DNA of 64,000 nucleotides from Ophioceras dolichostomum (GCA_003049485.1 PYST01000138.1:1-64000); one strand, 5' to 3'; shown: positions 45,314-58,925, counted from the stretch's first letter. The notes: generated from the letters alone by a model not told the origin. Numbers and translations: made by a program.

Positions 45314-48300
45314 ATGGCCTCCTCTAATGAGCGGTAAGTCATCTCAAGCTCCCTGGATTCCCTGCTCAACATATGGCTTCCCCGGCAACCCGACGGCTCT
45401 CCATCCCGATGACTGATACGACTGACACGAATGATTTTCGTAGTCATAAAAAAACTCGGTTCATCGAACTTGATATCCCTCGTGGAGGGCGCGACAATTC
45501 CAAGGTCGTCGTTGCTATCGGCAGCAAAAATGGCAATGGACACCGGGAATCGAAGGGAAGCCGGCGTGTGAGCTCCGGCAGCTCCGGCATGACCCGTTTT
45601 GAGGCTGCAGTGAAGGCCGCCCAGATCTGGGGAGGCTCGTCATCAATTCCTCGCAGTCTACCAATCCCCCGACCTTCGAGCGCGAGGGATTCGTCCCCGG
45701 AAGAGGAGAGCATGTGCCATTACTCGTCGTCATCCAGAATCACCAGCGGGCACCGCCTCTCCCCGTTGACTGAGGTCTCGTCTTCGTCCTCGAGCCGACG
45801 CGGAAGTAGCAGCCGCAAGTCTTCGTCCTCCTCGTCGGTAAAGCGGGCCGACTGCCAGAGCAAGCAAGGACGCAGCCATCATCAGATTCCCAGCCCGGAA
45901 CCTGAGGATTATGATGCCTCATCTGAGCAGTCCAAAGCCAGAAGGATCGTCCAAGACGCAGAGTGCGATCTGTCCGAGGACGAGGGGACTGCTGATGACG
46001 AGTGGAGCACCGCTAATTCCACTCCTCGTCGCGTCTCCAGCAAGCGTAAGACGCACTCGACCTTGAGACCGACAGCTTCCACGCCTGTCCGACGGATCCC
46101 ACGGCCACGACGAACCCTTTTCTCCAACGGCTTTGGCCTACGAACTACCCGGCGTGCAAAGTCAGAGAGCTGCCACGGCCACAATCGCGAGGGCTCATTT
46201 GAGCGACGCTCCGGACAGTATCCGAACGACGGCGGCGACGAGGAAGTGGAGTCTGACTACGTTGCGAAGCTCATGGCCACGACTCCATCGGCAGCAGTGC
46301 TCAAGGAGCAACAAAAGCAGCAGCAGTGGCGGCAACAACGGCAACAACAGAACCAAGCTGGGCCGCCGCAGCCGATCCCACCGCAGATCCCAAATGTCAC
46401 TCAAGCGCCGATTTATTACTATCCTCAGAGTCCCACAGCGTTCCCATCCCCAGTCCATGGTGGCTTCCCAGGCTACATGACGCCAGCGTACATGGGACCC
46501 CAGCCGATGCCGACCCCAATGCCGACCACGATGGGTCCCCAGGTGCCTCACTTCCATCCGAGCTATCAGCCGCCTGCGGCCATCCCTCAAGTCTTCCAGG
46601 TGCCTCAGGTTCCTCAGGTTCCTCAGGTTCCGCCGATGCAGCAACAAGTGCCACTTGCTCACACTCCCGGCGTATCGCCTACACAATATCAGGGGCCGCC
46701 TGCCTCGCAAGCTAATCCTGCTCAGCCACCTCCTGCGCAAGCTCCACTTGCCATGCCCGTGCCAGCTGTGCACACACCGAGCCGAGTAGCTCCGGTGCAG
46801 ATGCCGCCACAGGTCGTCGTCTACACAGCGGCGCCATCAGTTGACTCAACGCCGCTGCCGTCTCCGAGCTCGGGCCAGAATCCAAGTTCGACGGTGAGCG
46901 CCCCCCGCGGATCTTTCGACAGCACGGCCACGGCCACGGCGCCATCGCGGGATCACTCGACATCCTCTCAGTGTCCTGCATGTCGCGCAGTCTCAGCTGA
47001 GGACACCCAGCGGCAGAATAACCAGGACTCGCGCCGCCACCAACGTCAGGTCATGCGAACCGACGATGAAAACAACGAGCTTCATCGATCATCAGATCAG
47101 TCCAGGTCCTCATCATGGGCTACCGCGACTAAGTCCTACACGGGCGGGCGAGGGCCTAGGGACGACTCACCGAGCTCTCGCCGTAGTAGTCATAGGGCTC
47201 GTTTCTACGAGCCGCTCAACAATCACTACTTCTGTTTCGGCTGTGGCAAAGTTCGGTCCAGGAAATTTCACAAGGAGAATCCCCTCCGCCCTGGCCAAGA
47301 CCCCGGGACGAGCTTTTGCGCCAACTGTCGCCGATCAAAAGCGGAACGAGACCGTATCGCCCGCGAGGATGGAGATCATACTCCTCGTCTCCAGCATGCG
47401 ACTTTATCGACCCCTGACAAGCTAGCTCCGATTCCGAGCATCATCATACCCGACAGCTCTTCAGTCGGAACCGGGAGCCACCTCGGCCGCATGGATGACC
47501 TTGATGAGGAGGACAATGGCACCCCTACCAGGCGGCCGCTCCCGCGTCCTCGACCACAGGTCCGCCTTCCGCCCGGGCCAGCCGCGAAGGATACACCCAA
47601 TTTGCTGCGTACGGCCACAGACCCTGTGTCCTCGCGCACTATCCAACTGGAGGAAGAGCCGCTCACGTCCACGTCGTCCGCTTTCGACGAATACATCCAC
47701 AGCTTCGCGTATCGACCTCCGACCGCCGAGTCCGTTGTCGATTCTGCCCTGGATGCCAAGCCTGGCTTTGACGACCGCACTTTCCACCTCATCTCTCCCT
47801 CATCACGGTCTCTCCCGCGAGGAACGTCGTCTACTACTGAAAGCGCTCTGCATACGCCGCACCGTTCAACACCAGGGTCAACTCTCCGTACTGGAGGCAG
47901 CAAAGACACTGCCACGCATGGCGGCAACCGCGGCATCCACGATCCAGTCCTTGAGCACCCCGGTCTACTCAGCAATGCCACGTTACCTCTCCGCGCTCCA
48001 GTCCCTGCACCATCGCGCGTAGAGAAGCACGTCCGCTTCACCCAACCGTCAAGCTCTTCGTCTTCTGCCATCCATGGTCGTCACCAGGACCCCAGCCTCG
48101 ACGACGACCAGGTCAACGATAGCACCGACGGTTCGGCCACGGTGCTGGACGTCAAGCGTAGTCGGCCCAGGGCTAACACTAACAGCACTCACTCATTCGG
48201 CGACGAGAACGAGCCTGCTGCTGCCGAGGCCCTGACAACTGCGCCGCCCAGCCACGGCTACAAATCCTCCCTCTTCCTGGACCCGTTCGTCTCCCGCGAG

Positions 48301-49413
48301 CCTCGCCTCTTCAGTTTGCGCACCGCGACGAGCTCCTCCAGCGTCTCGCCCGCACTGCCCTTCGCAGACCCCCGCCTGAGCGCCGCCGACGCTACCGCAG
48401 CGAAGCTGGCTGCCGTCGCAGCAGGTGCCGCCACAATGAGCAGCACTAACCCCCGCCGCGGCGGCATGGCCGCGGACAGGTCGATTCCCATGGAACGCTT
48501 TCTATCTGACGCGACGACCCTTATGGCCGACGACGACGGCGGCGCGGGAAACAACGACGCTGCTGCCCTCGCCGACGCCCGCGAACGCTTGTCCGCCCAG
48601 CAAGACCCGCAAGGCGATTTCCACGGAGGAGATGACGAGGGCTATGCGGAAGGTGAGGGGGATGGCGATGGCGAGGGCGATGGTGAGGACGAATATTACG
48701 ACAACGAAGAAGGTGAGGAAGTTGCCTTCGCTGAGGACGACGACGTCGGCGAACCCGGACCGGCAGTTGCATACACCGTCAACAACACGTCCACGTCCAC
48801 GACCCATCTCGACCTCGGCATCGGCCCCACGACGACCGCCGACCTCCACCGCCCCAACCTTTCCCTAAACCCCCTCTCCCCACCCAACAACGATAGCACC
48901 AGCAGCAATCGCCCTCGTCGCAACCGCATCACCCCTCCCCACATACTCATCCCCGCCTCCCATCCCGGATCCCCCCTTCTCGGCACCACCACCGGATCCG
49001 TCATCCACCACCGCCGCCGTCGCAACAACGACAACAACAACAGCGGCCCCGGCGACGACGATCTCGATGACGACGACTACTACTACTCCCGCCGCCGCGT
49101 CTCGTCCGCGACCCTCCCCATGACGAACACGAGGTCGTTCTTCGACGACTTCGACTGCTTCGCGTCGGACGCGCCGCGCGACGAGAACGACCCGTTCTAC
49201 TCGCACGGGTTCGAGGACTGGGTTTTGGAGGAGCAGAAGCGGCGCGGGCTTGAAGGGGGGAAGATCGGCGGCGGTGGGGAGGATTTGTTTAAGACAGCTG
49301 CTGATGGGTTCGGGTTTGGGTTTGGGGTTGGAGTTGGACTTGGTGGTGGTGATGGTGGTGATGGCCACAGTGAGAAGGGTGCTTGTGGTGGTGATGATGG
49401 TTTTGGAGCGTGA
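45314..49413 (+). CDS. Large disordered protein with CxxC-x24-CxxC motif, unknown function
   Basis: Two exons, 45314-45333 and 45444-49413, encode 1329 residues; the 110-bp intron joins MASSNER to HKKTRFIELDIPRGG. The protein is mostly disordered, with Ser/Arg-rich blocks, a Gln/Pro-rich region (QVPQVPQVPPMQQQVP) and an acidic run near residues 1050-1110 (GEGDGDGEGDGEDEYYDNEE). The one ordered module spans residues about 590-650: FYEPLNNHYFCFGCGKVRSR with Cys 604, then FCANCRRSKAERDR, giving CxxC-x24-CxxC, a likely zinc site. A further CPAC at residue 517 may contribute. The C-terminus (EDWVLEEQKRRGLEGG) precedes a Gly-rich tail. I do not recognise a named family; similar proteins in filamentous fungi are uncharacterised. 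Zinc binding is inference from the cysteine spacing. Confidence 0.78.
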
Positions 49414-50432
49414 GCGAGTGAGTGTGTGAGTTGAGATCGAGGGTCAGAGGTGGTGTGCCATGCTAACAGCCGTCTTGTCTTCCTCCGTCCCGTAATTTTT
49501 TTCCCCCTTCGTTTTTTTCTTTTTCCTTGCCAGCCCTGCACTTTCTTACCCAGCATCTGTACCTTTGTTTACCTCTCGATGGATATGGATCTCCGACTCG
49601 TTTGTTAGTTACCTGGGTACACCTGTTCACCTCGGCCCTTAATCCTTAATATCTCGTATCGCAGTTTTCATCTCGTCACCTTCCTCGTCTGTCTATACAT
49701 ATTTTGTATTTTTAGATAACATAGCGCCATTTATCATTGTTCACCAATCTGCTTCTCTCCTCTATTTCCTCTTCGTCGTCCTTTTGTCATTGCTCCCTTA
49801 CCGACATCTGCGTCCCTCTCGCTTTGAGGAGGTCGCCTGAATGCAAACGTGGTACTCATCAGGGTACCTAGGTAGGTGTGATACCTCCTGCTGAACAGTC
49901 GATCTTCCGGAGCAGACCACCCTAGGCTTAACCACCTTCTTCTTCTAGGACACATGTTCGTTTATCTTGACTCTTTGTGTCTGTCCCCTTTTTTTTTCTC
50001 TACCTAGATCTATCTTAGAAAGTCGATAGATTACGGACTCTCACGCCGCCGATCCCCTAACGGTTGATATTTAAAGAAACATATGCTGTTCTCTGATATG
50101 ATTGTTGCCATACTCCGTCCGCTCATGCAAGGCGGAAGAATTAACGATGAGATGGGAGTGTTCGGTGTCAAGCCGCCCACAGTCGGTCGGTCCAACGACG
50201 CATTTTTCAGGAGAGAGATAGATAGGTACCCATACCAAATCTCCCTCGGAGGCCAAAGAACTCCTGTAACTCCACCGCCAACAAAAGAGTTTGCCATAAC
50301 CCATGCCAAAGATCCGGTTCGTATATCAAGAGTAGTGTAGATACCGAGTGATCAAGAGAAAAAAAGAAAAAAGAAGAAAAGACAAGTAAGTAGGGTGCTG
50401 TTTTGTGCAAGAGGCAAACAAAAAAGCCAAAC
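49414..50432. other. Convergent 3' intergenic region of 1.0 kb
   Basis: Between the stop codons of the CxxC gene (+) and the Rad53-like kinase (-). Long T and CT tracts occur at 49495-49530 and 49985-49999, and a GTACCTAGGTAGG motif at 49864-49876. No gene is recognised. Confidence 0.55.
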
Positions 50433-53400
50433 TCAATGCTGCCGGAACCCAGCCGTCATAAACAGCCCCGCGGCAGGCCTCGCAACACCACCAGCAGCAG
50501 CGGTACTATGCTCAGACTGCACATTCCTCAAGACTTGATGAGGATCCTCAAGAGGACTGATGCTCCGGCCACTTCCATTTTCCCCCCAGCCGAGGCCGAC
50601 CATACCCGTCCCGTACTGCTGAGTAGCCGGAAGTTGCTGCGTGGCAAAACCAGCAGTAGCAGTTGTCGTCGTCAGAGGCGCACTAGCAGCCGAGCTCCTC
50701 GAGCTCCCCCTCCTCACCGCCAGCCCCACCGCCCTCAGCGCCTCCAGCCTCCTGCTCTCGAACGCGCGCGACCTCCGCCTCTCGACCTCCACGGCCCGCA
50801 TGCGCTGCGCGTACTCGCGCGCCGCCGCCGCGTTGAGCGCGTCGTCAGCCATGAGCTGCGGGAAGCGTTTCTCGGCGCGCGCGCAGGCGTCGTCGAGGCG
50901 GGCCGCGACGTCTTCTGACACCGGCACGGCGGCCTGTGCATGAGGGTGGTTTTGGTTTTGGTGTTGGTCCCCGCCATTACGTGGCGTCGCGGATCCTCCC
51001 CACGCGCATCGGAACACGAGCTTGGCTTGTCCCCTCCGCTCGTCGCCCCAGATGACGACCGTGTCGCCGTCGTGCAGGCGCGCCCAGTGGCGAGAGGGGG
51101 ACGAGGCGTTCTTGGGCTCGTGCGAGAGGAGGGGCAGGTCGTTGATGCGGATGCCGTTGGTGGCTTTTGTGGAGATGTAGAAGTGGAACGACGACGCCGC
51201 CGAGCTTGATGATGCGGCGGCGGCGGTGGTGGCTTGTGGTGCTGCTGGTGCTGGGCTCCCTCCTCCACCACCACCACTGCCGGTCACGTTGTTGTCGCCC
51301 CAAGGCCGGAACTGGCGCCAGGGCTCGAACCCGCCGCCGCTGCCGCCGCCACCGGTCTTCCAAACGAGGAGCTTGAATGCGTACTTGGGCACCTTGACGT
51401 CCATCCTGGAGGTGTGCACCTGGGTGTTGTCGTCGGCCCGACCGAAGGACGTGAGCGACTCGCGGACGAGCACCGAGATGTTCTGCACGGCCGAGTCGGG
51501 CGTGGACTGCAGGGTTGCGACGACGCGCTTTTCGGGCACGTCGGCCTGCATGGGCACGACGATGCCTCCTGCGGACGCGTCGCGAAGTCCGGTGCCGGTG
51601 CCGGTGCCGGGGCTGGTGCCTCCTGTCGCGAACCCCGCGGCTTGAGAGGCGGTGTCGGGCGTCGGTTGGCGGCTGTGGCTGCTGCTGCCCCCTTCCGACC
51701 GCGGCGGCGGAGGGGGCATGCTGGTCGACGGCCTCTTCCACGCGGGGACCGGGGGCGGTGTACCGCCGCCCTCGCTATCGTTGGTGCTGGCAGTGGCAGC
51801 AGTAGTAGCAGCCTGACGAGCTCCTGCCGTAGAGGGTGGGAAGTACGTCATGGCTAGATTCCACAACGGCGATCGTCCTGGACTGAACTCCTCGCCCCGC
51901 CTGATCGTGGCGGTGGTGAAGGCGTCGTGCTGCAGCTGGGTCATCTCCGGGTAGTCGAGGTGCCACGTCTTCCGGTCGTTGGCCTGCCAGAAAGCTGTCT
52001 TAGAGACTGGGTAGTCCATCTGTCTGCCGGACTGCATGTGCAATATCTGCGGAACAGTGGCGATCAGTTCGCTCTCTTCTCGGTCCTGATCATCGCCGTA
52101 GTCGCCTTGGCTCTCGTCGGCTTGGTCTTCGCCGCCGTGGCCATGGCCTTGGCCCTGGCCATAACCGACATCGACGTCATTGTCGCTGTCATCACGGTCG
52201 CCATCGTAAATGGTGGAATTGCCATGGTCGCCGGGTCCAGCCGTATAATTCATCATGCTGCCCTCGGACCTGAGCCGCTTGAACGTCGGATGTCGGGGTC
52301 CACCACCACCAGCAGGCGCGTTTGCATCGTCCATCTCGTCGCTGGTGTCGAGAGATGGTGGCTTACGGCGCTTGCTGGAGTTGAAGTCGTTCTGGGAGCG
52401 CCCCAGGAACCCCGCGTGAGATTCGACGTTGAGCGTCTGCAAGATCGACCCAGTATCACCCAGGCTCTCGCCCGACAAACCGAAGTTGAATGTGATATTG
52501 TGCATGTTGGACTCGTGGGCGGCCTGGTTCTGCTCCATCGAGTCCCTCAATGCCTCAGGAAGGCTGCTCTGCGGTGGCGGACGGGGCTGCGAATGACGGG
52601 GCTGCCTACCCCTGAATTGCATCATGCGGGGCATATCGGGATCGACGACGCTCTCCGAGCCAAAGCTGTCCCTGCTGAACTCGGCCGAGGTTGAGGGTGA
52701 ATCGGCCGCTGCAGGCAGGTTGAGACGGGTCTCGGGGATAGCGCCCGAGGAGCTGATTGCCGAGACATTCACCTCCCCGAACAGACGCCTCCCGCCCAGC
52801 GCGGGGTCCTGTGTGTGGTTCTGACTGTTCTGGTTGTTCTCCTTCTGCGACCATGTGTCATCAGACCCCTCGCCGCCGAGGATGCCCAATAGTGAGTCCT
52901 CGTCGTCTAGAATCTCATCATCGCTGTGTTCCGCGGCTCCGGCGCCCCTGACGTCCATGCCATGCACCGGCTGGTCCTCCAGGCTCAGCTGAGAAGCCAA
53001 CGGGCCGAGGACCTCCGAGGACTCGTCGATGGCTTCCGGCAGGGCGCGGGATACGGGGCCTTTCCCGCCGAGCCAGGGGTGGTTCTCCACCTGTTCGACC
53101 GTGGCCCTCTGCTCTGGCCGGCGATGGAGCATCCAGTTGAGACAGTCGAGTCCCTTGGGTGACACGCGCCTCGCCCTCAGCGGATTTAGATTGAGTGGTT
53201 TCGTCATGATCTCATGGAGGAGTTCCGCATAACTCGCGCCGCTCTTGACGGGGAAAGGCGGCTGGCCGCTCAAGGTGTAGAAGAGCACTCCGCCGAGCGA
53301 CCACAGGTCGACGGCGTGGTCGTAGCGCTGGCCACCCAGGGGTTGGCCGTGGCGGCGACGCGGCTGCCGCCTCCCGTAGTCGTCGTAGTCGGCGTATTCC

Positions 53401-54990
53401 GAGTAGACCTCCGGCGCGCAGTACAGCAGCGTACCGCAGAACGTCCTCAGGAAGGTCTGGTCGTTGTCGATCATCTTGGACAGGCCGAAGTCGGTCAACT
53501 TGACCTGGAACGGGTCCCTCGCCGCAACGAGGACGTTATCGGGCTTCACGTCGCGGTGCGTGATGTTGTTCTTGTGCAGGTAGCCGATGGCTGAGACGAG
53601 CTGCTTCGCCGTGCTGATCACCAGCTGCTCCGCGAGGCAGCCGTGGCGCTGTACAAACCCACTCAGGTCTCCCAGCGGAACGTACTCCATGACGATGATT
53701 AGGAGCCTGTTGTCCCACTCGAAGTGATCGATGTAACGAACGATATTTACCTGTAGTGTTGTGTCGTGTCAGTGAATTGGCTTCCCAATCACGTGTATAA
53801 CTTGGGCTCAGGGGGTGGGGATGGAGGTAGGAACGTAGAGGGCAGGCTCACGTGTGTAACGCTCCGCATGATCCTCATCTCATTTTCCACTTTCTGGTCA
53901 AGGACGCCGTTCTTCATAAACCGGCGCTTATCCAGCTCCTTCGCGGCGTAGGGCTTCCCGTCGTACTTGGAAGTGACCTTGTGGACCGTCGCAAATGCGC
54001 CCTTGCCGATCTGGCCGATGCGGTTATACTTGTCTGATCCGTTCCACTCCCTCGGCAGGCGCTCGTCCGCGATGGTATCGTCGTCCGTCACCGGGAGCGG
54101 ACTCCGCGCGGCGTCGCGGTCTTGTGCCCCCCAAAATCGCTCGGGGAACAGGTCCGGCGGCCCGTCAGCACCAGGCCGTATCGTCTGAGCCTCCTCTTCG
54201 AGCTCTTGTACGCGACGTCGGTAGGCGAGGAGGTTTCGCCGGAAGGCCGCCTCATGCTCGCCGTCGCGCCGGGGAACCTGGACTAGAAACTCCAGGTCGT
54301 TCGCATTGTTGTGGAGCAGGATGGATATTCGGGAGCCGTTGCTGAGCGTCCTCTTGGTCTCGTGGTCCTGCTTGGCGTGCTTGAGGAGGGTTTCGTCCAC
54401 GATGGTGCCATTGGTGGACGTGTCCTCAAGCATGAGCACGCCGTACTCGTTGACATATATGCGAAAGTGCCGGTTGCTCAGCCTCTTGAGGGGGTCGTTC
54501 ACGAAGCAGAAGTCGCAGCGGGTGGGATGTCGACCGAAGGTGAAGCCCTGCATGGGATCCTTGGTGGCCGCCGACAGCCTCAGCACGATGGCATGGCCGC
54601 TCGAGATGCCGGTCGCCAGGTTGAACCGCGCGGGGCCATCGTCGAGGAAGTAGTCCTCCGAAGTCGAGCGGCCAGCATTTCCTGCCGCCGCGACGTGGCT
54701 CGAGTTCTCCCTCGCGAGGGTGGCGACTTCTCGACGGGCATTGTCGGACTTCGGGTAGAGGATGCAGAGGATGTCGGCGATTTCTTCGTCCGTAAAGCCC
54801 GAGTTCTGCTTTCCCAGGCGCCTAGGGTCTACGACGGCTTGAGTAGCTATAGTGACGGCGTGGATAGGCAACAGCCGGTCGTGTCGGGTCAGTTATATGC
54901 CAGCTCACCACAGCAACTGGAAGTCCTCATGCTAGCTGGAAGAAACGCACCTTGCTGGGTAGGCTGGGTGTCGTCGAAATCATCCTCCAT
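50433..54990 (-). CDS. RAD53: Rad53/Chk2-type checkpoint kinase with two FHA domains
   Basis: This effector kinase is expected to be activated by Mec1/Tel1-type kinases after DNA damage or replication stress, in the nucleus. Three exons (54990-54951, 54846-53852, 53750-50433) encode 1450 residues, longer than most relatives because of the C-terminal low-complexity regions. A TQ cluster opens the protein (DDTQPTQQATQAVV). FHA1 at residues about 115-200 has FGRHPTRCD, LSNRHFRI and DTSTNGT. The kinase domain at about 287-575 has IGKGAFATV, the VAIK-type AAKELDK, HRDVKPDN, DFGLSK and CAPEVYSEY. FHA2 at about 1105-1260 has SFGRADDNTQVH and PKYAFKLLVWK, with Gly/Ser-rich insertions before TNGIRIND. 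The start at MEDDFDDTQPTQQ fits the Rad53 N-terminus; in-frame ATGs lie further upstream at 55125. The RAD53 (MUS-59/Chk2) name is by architecture. Confidence 0.93.
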
Positions 54991-56183
54991 TGCCGGTAGC
55001 GGGATGAGGTTGCGATAGCGGTTGGCAATAGCGATAATGTCGTCGTCGACCGGGCGGTCAGTGGCGACATCAAAAAGCGGTGGGTGTGAGCTGTGTGTTG
55101 ACTGTCCTCGAGCTTGAACAGGCATCGATCGCCGTTCCTGACGAAGCCGTTATCGGAAGGGTGATGATGGCGCCGGCTTGCGATCAAACTCAATTCCACC
55201 AAAGCCATGCAAAATTTCGGACCCCGAAAGCAAATTGCGACCGGCCCGCGCTCTGGGGGGAGCGAGAGGGAGCGAGAGGACTGTTTGCCTCAATAGTCGG
55301 CGCGATGTCGCGGGTAATGGTGGGGTTCGATGTTGCTCTGGCCACCGACTGCTCCAGCAGCCTCCACCGGCGGCTCCGGCAGGAGTCGTCCGTGGCTGCT
55401 CAAGAGCCAACGGGTGTGCGTCTGGGGCGCGTGTTACAGCGGCCGAGGGCGGGGGTCTCGGGAGGGAATCGTTACGGTTATTTTTCAAGCTGTGATGATC
55501 CTTGAACCAACAGCGTGCTGAAAAGCAAACAATTCAAAAACGCGAAAATTCTCGAGTCCAGTCTCTCCCCATTGTTCGCGCGACATCTCAGTCAAGGGCC
55601 CGAGTCTACAATGTGAAATCGAGTGGTGACAGGGCTCTCCCTCATTCTCCTCCTGTGACCAAAAAAAATTCTTCCTACCTTTTTTCTTTCCAGGGTGTTG
55701 AGTGCCTGGGGATGCTTCCCATCCAATGGTTCGTTCCCGACTGGCTGGATGTCAATGGACACTTGCGCACTGACTGTGACAAGACGAGATAAGGCAAGGC
55801 ACTCAACCCACCACACATCAGGCACGGTCAGGCACCACGGCAAGTATCCGCATCATTCGCTCGAAAGAGGGGGTGCTGTGATCACTGGTCAGACCCAGGG
55901 CAGCGTGCCACAACGTGCTTGTTCCATTCTGGGTACTGGTTGGATGACCCCTGATATTTTTTCAGGCAAGTTTCGGCCGCGTGTGCTGAAGCTCACTGGC
56001 TTTGGTCTCAAGGCTCAATCCATCTGATCAAACTCTCACAGGCCTCTTAGCCTTACGCACAATCGAGATCTCAGATGAGGACTGCCCACCTTCGACAGGA
56101 CGTCGGCGTGCAGACGTTCTGTCTCGAGCCCGGATTCGTCCTTATTCTATCCTTCCGCCTGTTTAACCCTCATCATCTTGTTG

Positions 56184-56268
56184 GGGGGGGGGGGGGGGGG
56201 GCGNNNNNNNNNNNNNNNNNNNNNNNNNNNNNNNNNNNNNNNNNNNNNNNNNNNNNNNNNNNNNNNNN
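56184..56268. other. Poly-G run followed by sequencing gap (N)
   Basis: A run of G (about 56184-56201) is followed by CG and then 65 N at 56204-56268. The run of G next to the gap looks like a failed or low-quality read end, so the true sequence and length here are unknown. Confidence 0.95.
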
Positions 56269-58897
56269 AGTCATATGTCCCGTCAATCGAATAGGACAGA
56301 AAGGGTGTGCAGCCCCGACCCGACGACTAGGTCACAAATTCAAAGACTCTTGTAGTACTTGAGACACTTTCGCGGATCGCGCAGAAGTTCCTGTCTCTTG
56401 AGTTTGCTGACTTGAGTCCTTGCTTGTATTTCTTGATTAGGTTTCCAATATTTAGTACGATGGCTTCCGATTCCTTCCTGGCATCCTCTTACCCCTGTGC
56501 ACTGTGCGATTCGAGGGTGGCCAGCTAATGACGTAATCACAAGGTTGCACCCCGGAATGCCGATCCCGCCGTGCCTCCGGGAAGGGATTGATAGGTGAGA
56601 GATCATCGGGAGGCGGACGAGGCGGACGGTCCCGTGTCTCCCACCCGAAAATGATTGATTCCTCATCGAGAAGCCGGAATCTCGGCCCCGTACCCTTCGT
56701 GTCCCTACGTCCTAGGTACTTCCTTGTCTCCAATGATAATAAGGCCTGAGCCAGGGAGACTTGCAAGAGAGGAAGTGGTGCGGATTTCATGTCTTTCGTC
56801 ATCAGCTGGTGGTGCCCCAGACGTCCAAGCCCCCTGCCGCGCGTCCCTCCGTTCCACGAGAGGCCTCAACCGGTTGGGGTTGGCAGAGCTGCCAAGACCG
56901 TCGGAAAATAGACGCCAAGAGGCTACCTCGATATACTACGTAGTGGACGACAGCGGGCTTGAGGCTTGAGGTTGTGGACGGCGCCAGATGCCTCATTCCA
57001 TCTTGTGATACGGGATTCAGTGGGCGTGAGATGTCCAAACCCTACCTAGTCTCGGCGGCAAGCCCGGCGAGTTACAGTTGACTTTCGGCGGTGGCGGCGG
57101 CAGAAAGGACTGGTCCTACAACAAGGGCGGCGGGCGACGGGGATACCCGCGGCTATTTCCCCGCCACAGCGCATCGCCAGTCATCAGCAGATTCTGTCGC
57201 TTGACATGTTTCAGGAGGACATCGGGCGGTGATTGGAATCCAATAAGTCCGCCAGTGAACTCGTCGCCAGCTCGTCCGTGTCGTGTCTTTTCGTCGTGAG
57301 TGGGAAAGGTGCTAAAAAGGTTAAGTTTTCTGGAAGACGCGGACGTGGGGAGGGGACGGTGAGAAGCTGGGTATTTCCCCGTTCGGGAGGAAAACTGCGC
57401 CGCTGACCGCATTGATCAATCATCAGTTTCGACATCGTGTGGCCAATCGGTGTTGCATTGCAGGGGACATGGGATACGGAGTCCTGGACACGCGGCACCA
57501 TCATACGCTCAGAAGGAACCGTTTCTTGGGTTCCTCTTTGACAGGAAAGATCGGGGCGCTAAGATGGGATCAAAGACAGCAGGAAAACAGGAAGGAAATG
57601 TGGTGAAGTCGAGGAGATCTCAGGTCTAGCGGTCTGGAACCGACGACTACGCTGTGCCTGAATTCCCCTGCCCCCGATTCTCGTGAATACTGATGAACTG
57701 GCGAGTGGTAAGGAGCAGAGGAGAAGAGAGGAAACACTCCCGTGCATTACGGCATATTGGTGGGGCGCTGGGTACATCCTTCTCGCACTGGAGAATTCAA
57801 AACCAACGGTTCAGGGCTATCGTCCGATCTCTTTCGTCTCGACGATCTCGTCTCTGAGTCAAAATGCGAAATACATGCTAGTGGCATGCAGCATTGTGGT
57901 AAGGACGGCCGTTAGTGCGGAATAGATCAGTCCTTTCTCAACGGCTTTGCTGCGCCTTGTGTTTCCAGATCCTTTTTGTAAGGCATCCCTCTGGCATCCC
58001 CATCCCGTCAGCGGCGGCTGGCGGGAATGTAACTCTCCCAGTACTCCCCTTCTTGGAATCCATAATAATCCAAGCCCTGCCTGCCTGCCTCTGACGGTGT
58101 CTATTCGGAGAACCTCAGCATAACGGGGCGGGGAGGCTCGTGTGTTGCCCCATATGCCGATAGAAATCACCGAGCCGGGAAAACATTTTCATGTTCCTTT
58201 CCTCGTATTCGCTTGGAGAGGCGGAGAGAGGCGAGAGCGGTACGCGTGCTCCTCAAAAACGGGCTTAGAGGAAAACGAAAGAGAGCGACAATGCCCAGGG
58301 AACGAGAGAGAAAGGAGAGAGGAGAAGACAAAAAAGACAAAACCAGCCACCGCCCCCTGTTCAACAAACAACACATCTAAGATGAAGATGTGAGGCAATG
58401 TGAGGCAAAGAGGCGTACCGGAGCCGAAAAAGAAAAGTGAACGGGTCACAAAGGTGACGAAAAGGGAAAGTGACCAAGCAACTTAGCAAGACCAAGCATC
58501 TGGGCTGCAGGTGGTCGGTCATCATCCTCAGTCAGCCATCAGCCAGCCAGGCCCAGGGCCCAGGTCTATGTGATGTCACTTGCAGCTTCTTTGCTTGCTT
58601 GCGTAACCGGTAGCTTGGTTCCGCGCCAAGCAGTTAGCCACCTCACCATAGTGACCTACCACACGCACAGACGTGCACTTCTTTCATCCCCCCAAGACCT
58701 TGACCCCAAGACCAGTTTCCCTCCAACCACTCCAACAAGTCCAGCCGACTGCATGACCAAGTGGTGAAGTCATGGGTGAATTAGCGTGCGATTTCATGCG
58801 CTTTGCGAGCCGAGACGCCAGCAGATATAGGATAGTGAATGTCTCGGCTAGCCAGCTGTCCAGAAGCTGTCCAAGCATGCTTTGCCTTGCCTTGCCT

Positions 58898-58925
58898 CGC
58901 ATGCATGCATGTACGCATGCGTGCA
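58898..58925. repeat. 28-bp alternating purine-pyrimidine tract (Z-DNA-like)
   Basis: The tract alternates strictly between pyrimidine and purine (CGCATGCATGCATGTACGCA and on). It includes GCATGC repeats and is an imperfect palindrome. It lies in gene-free DNA. Confidence 0.6.
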
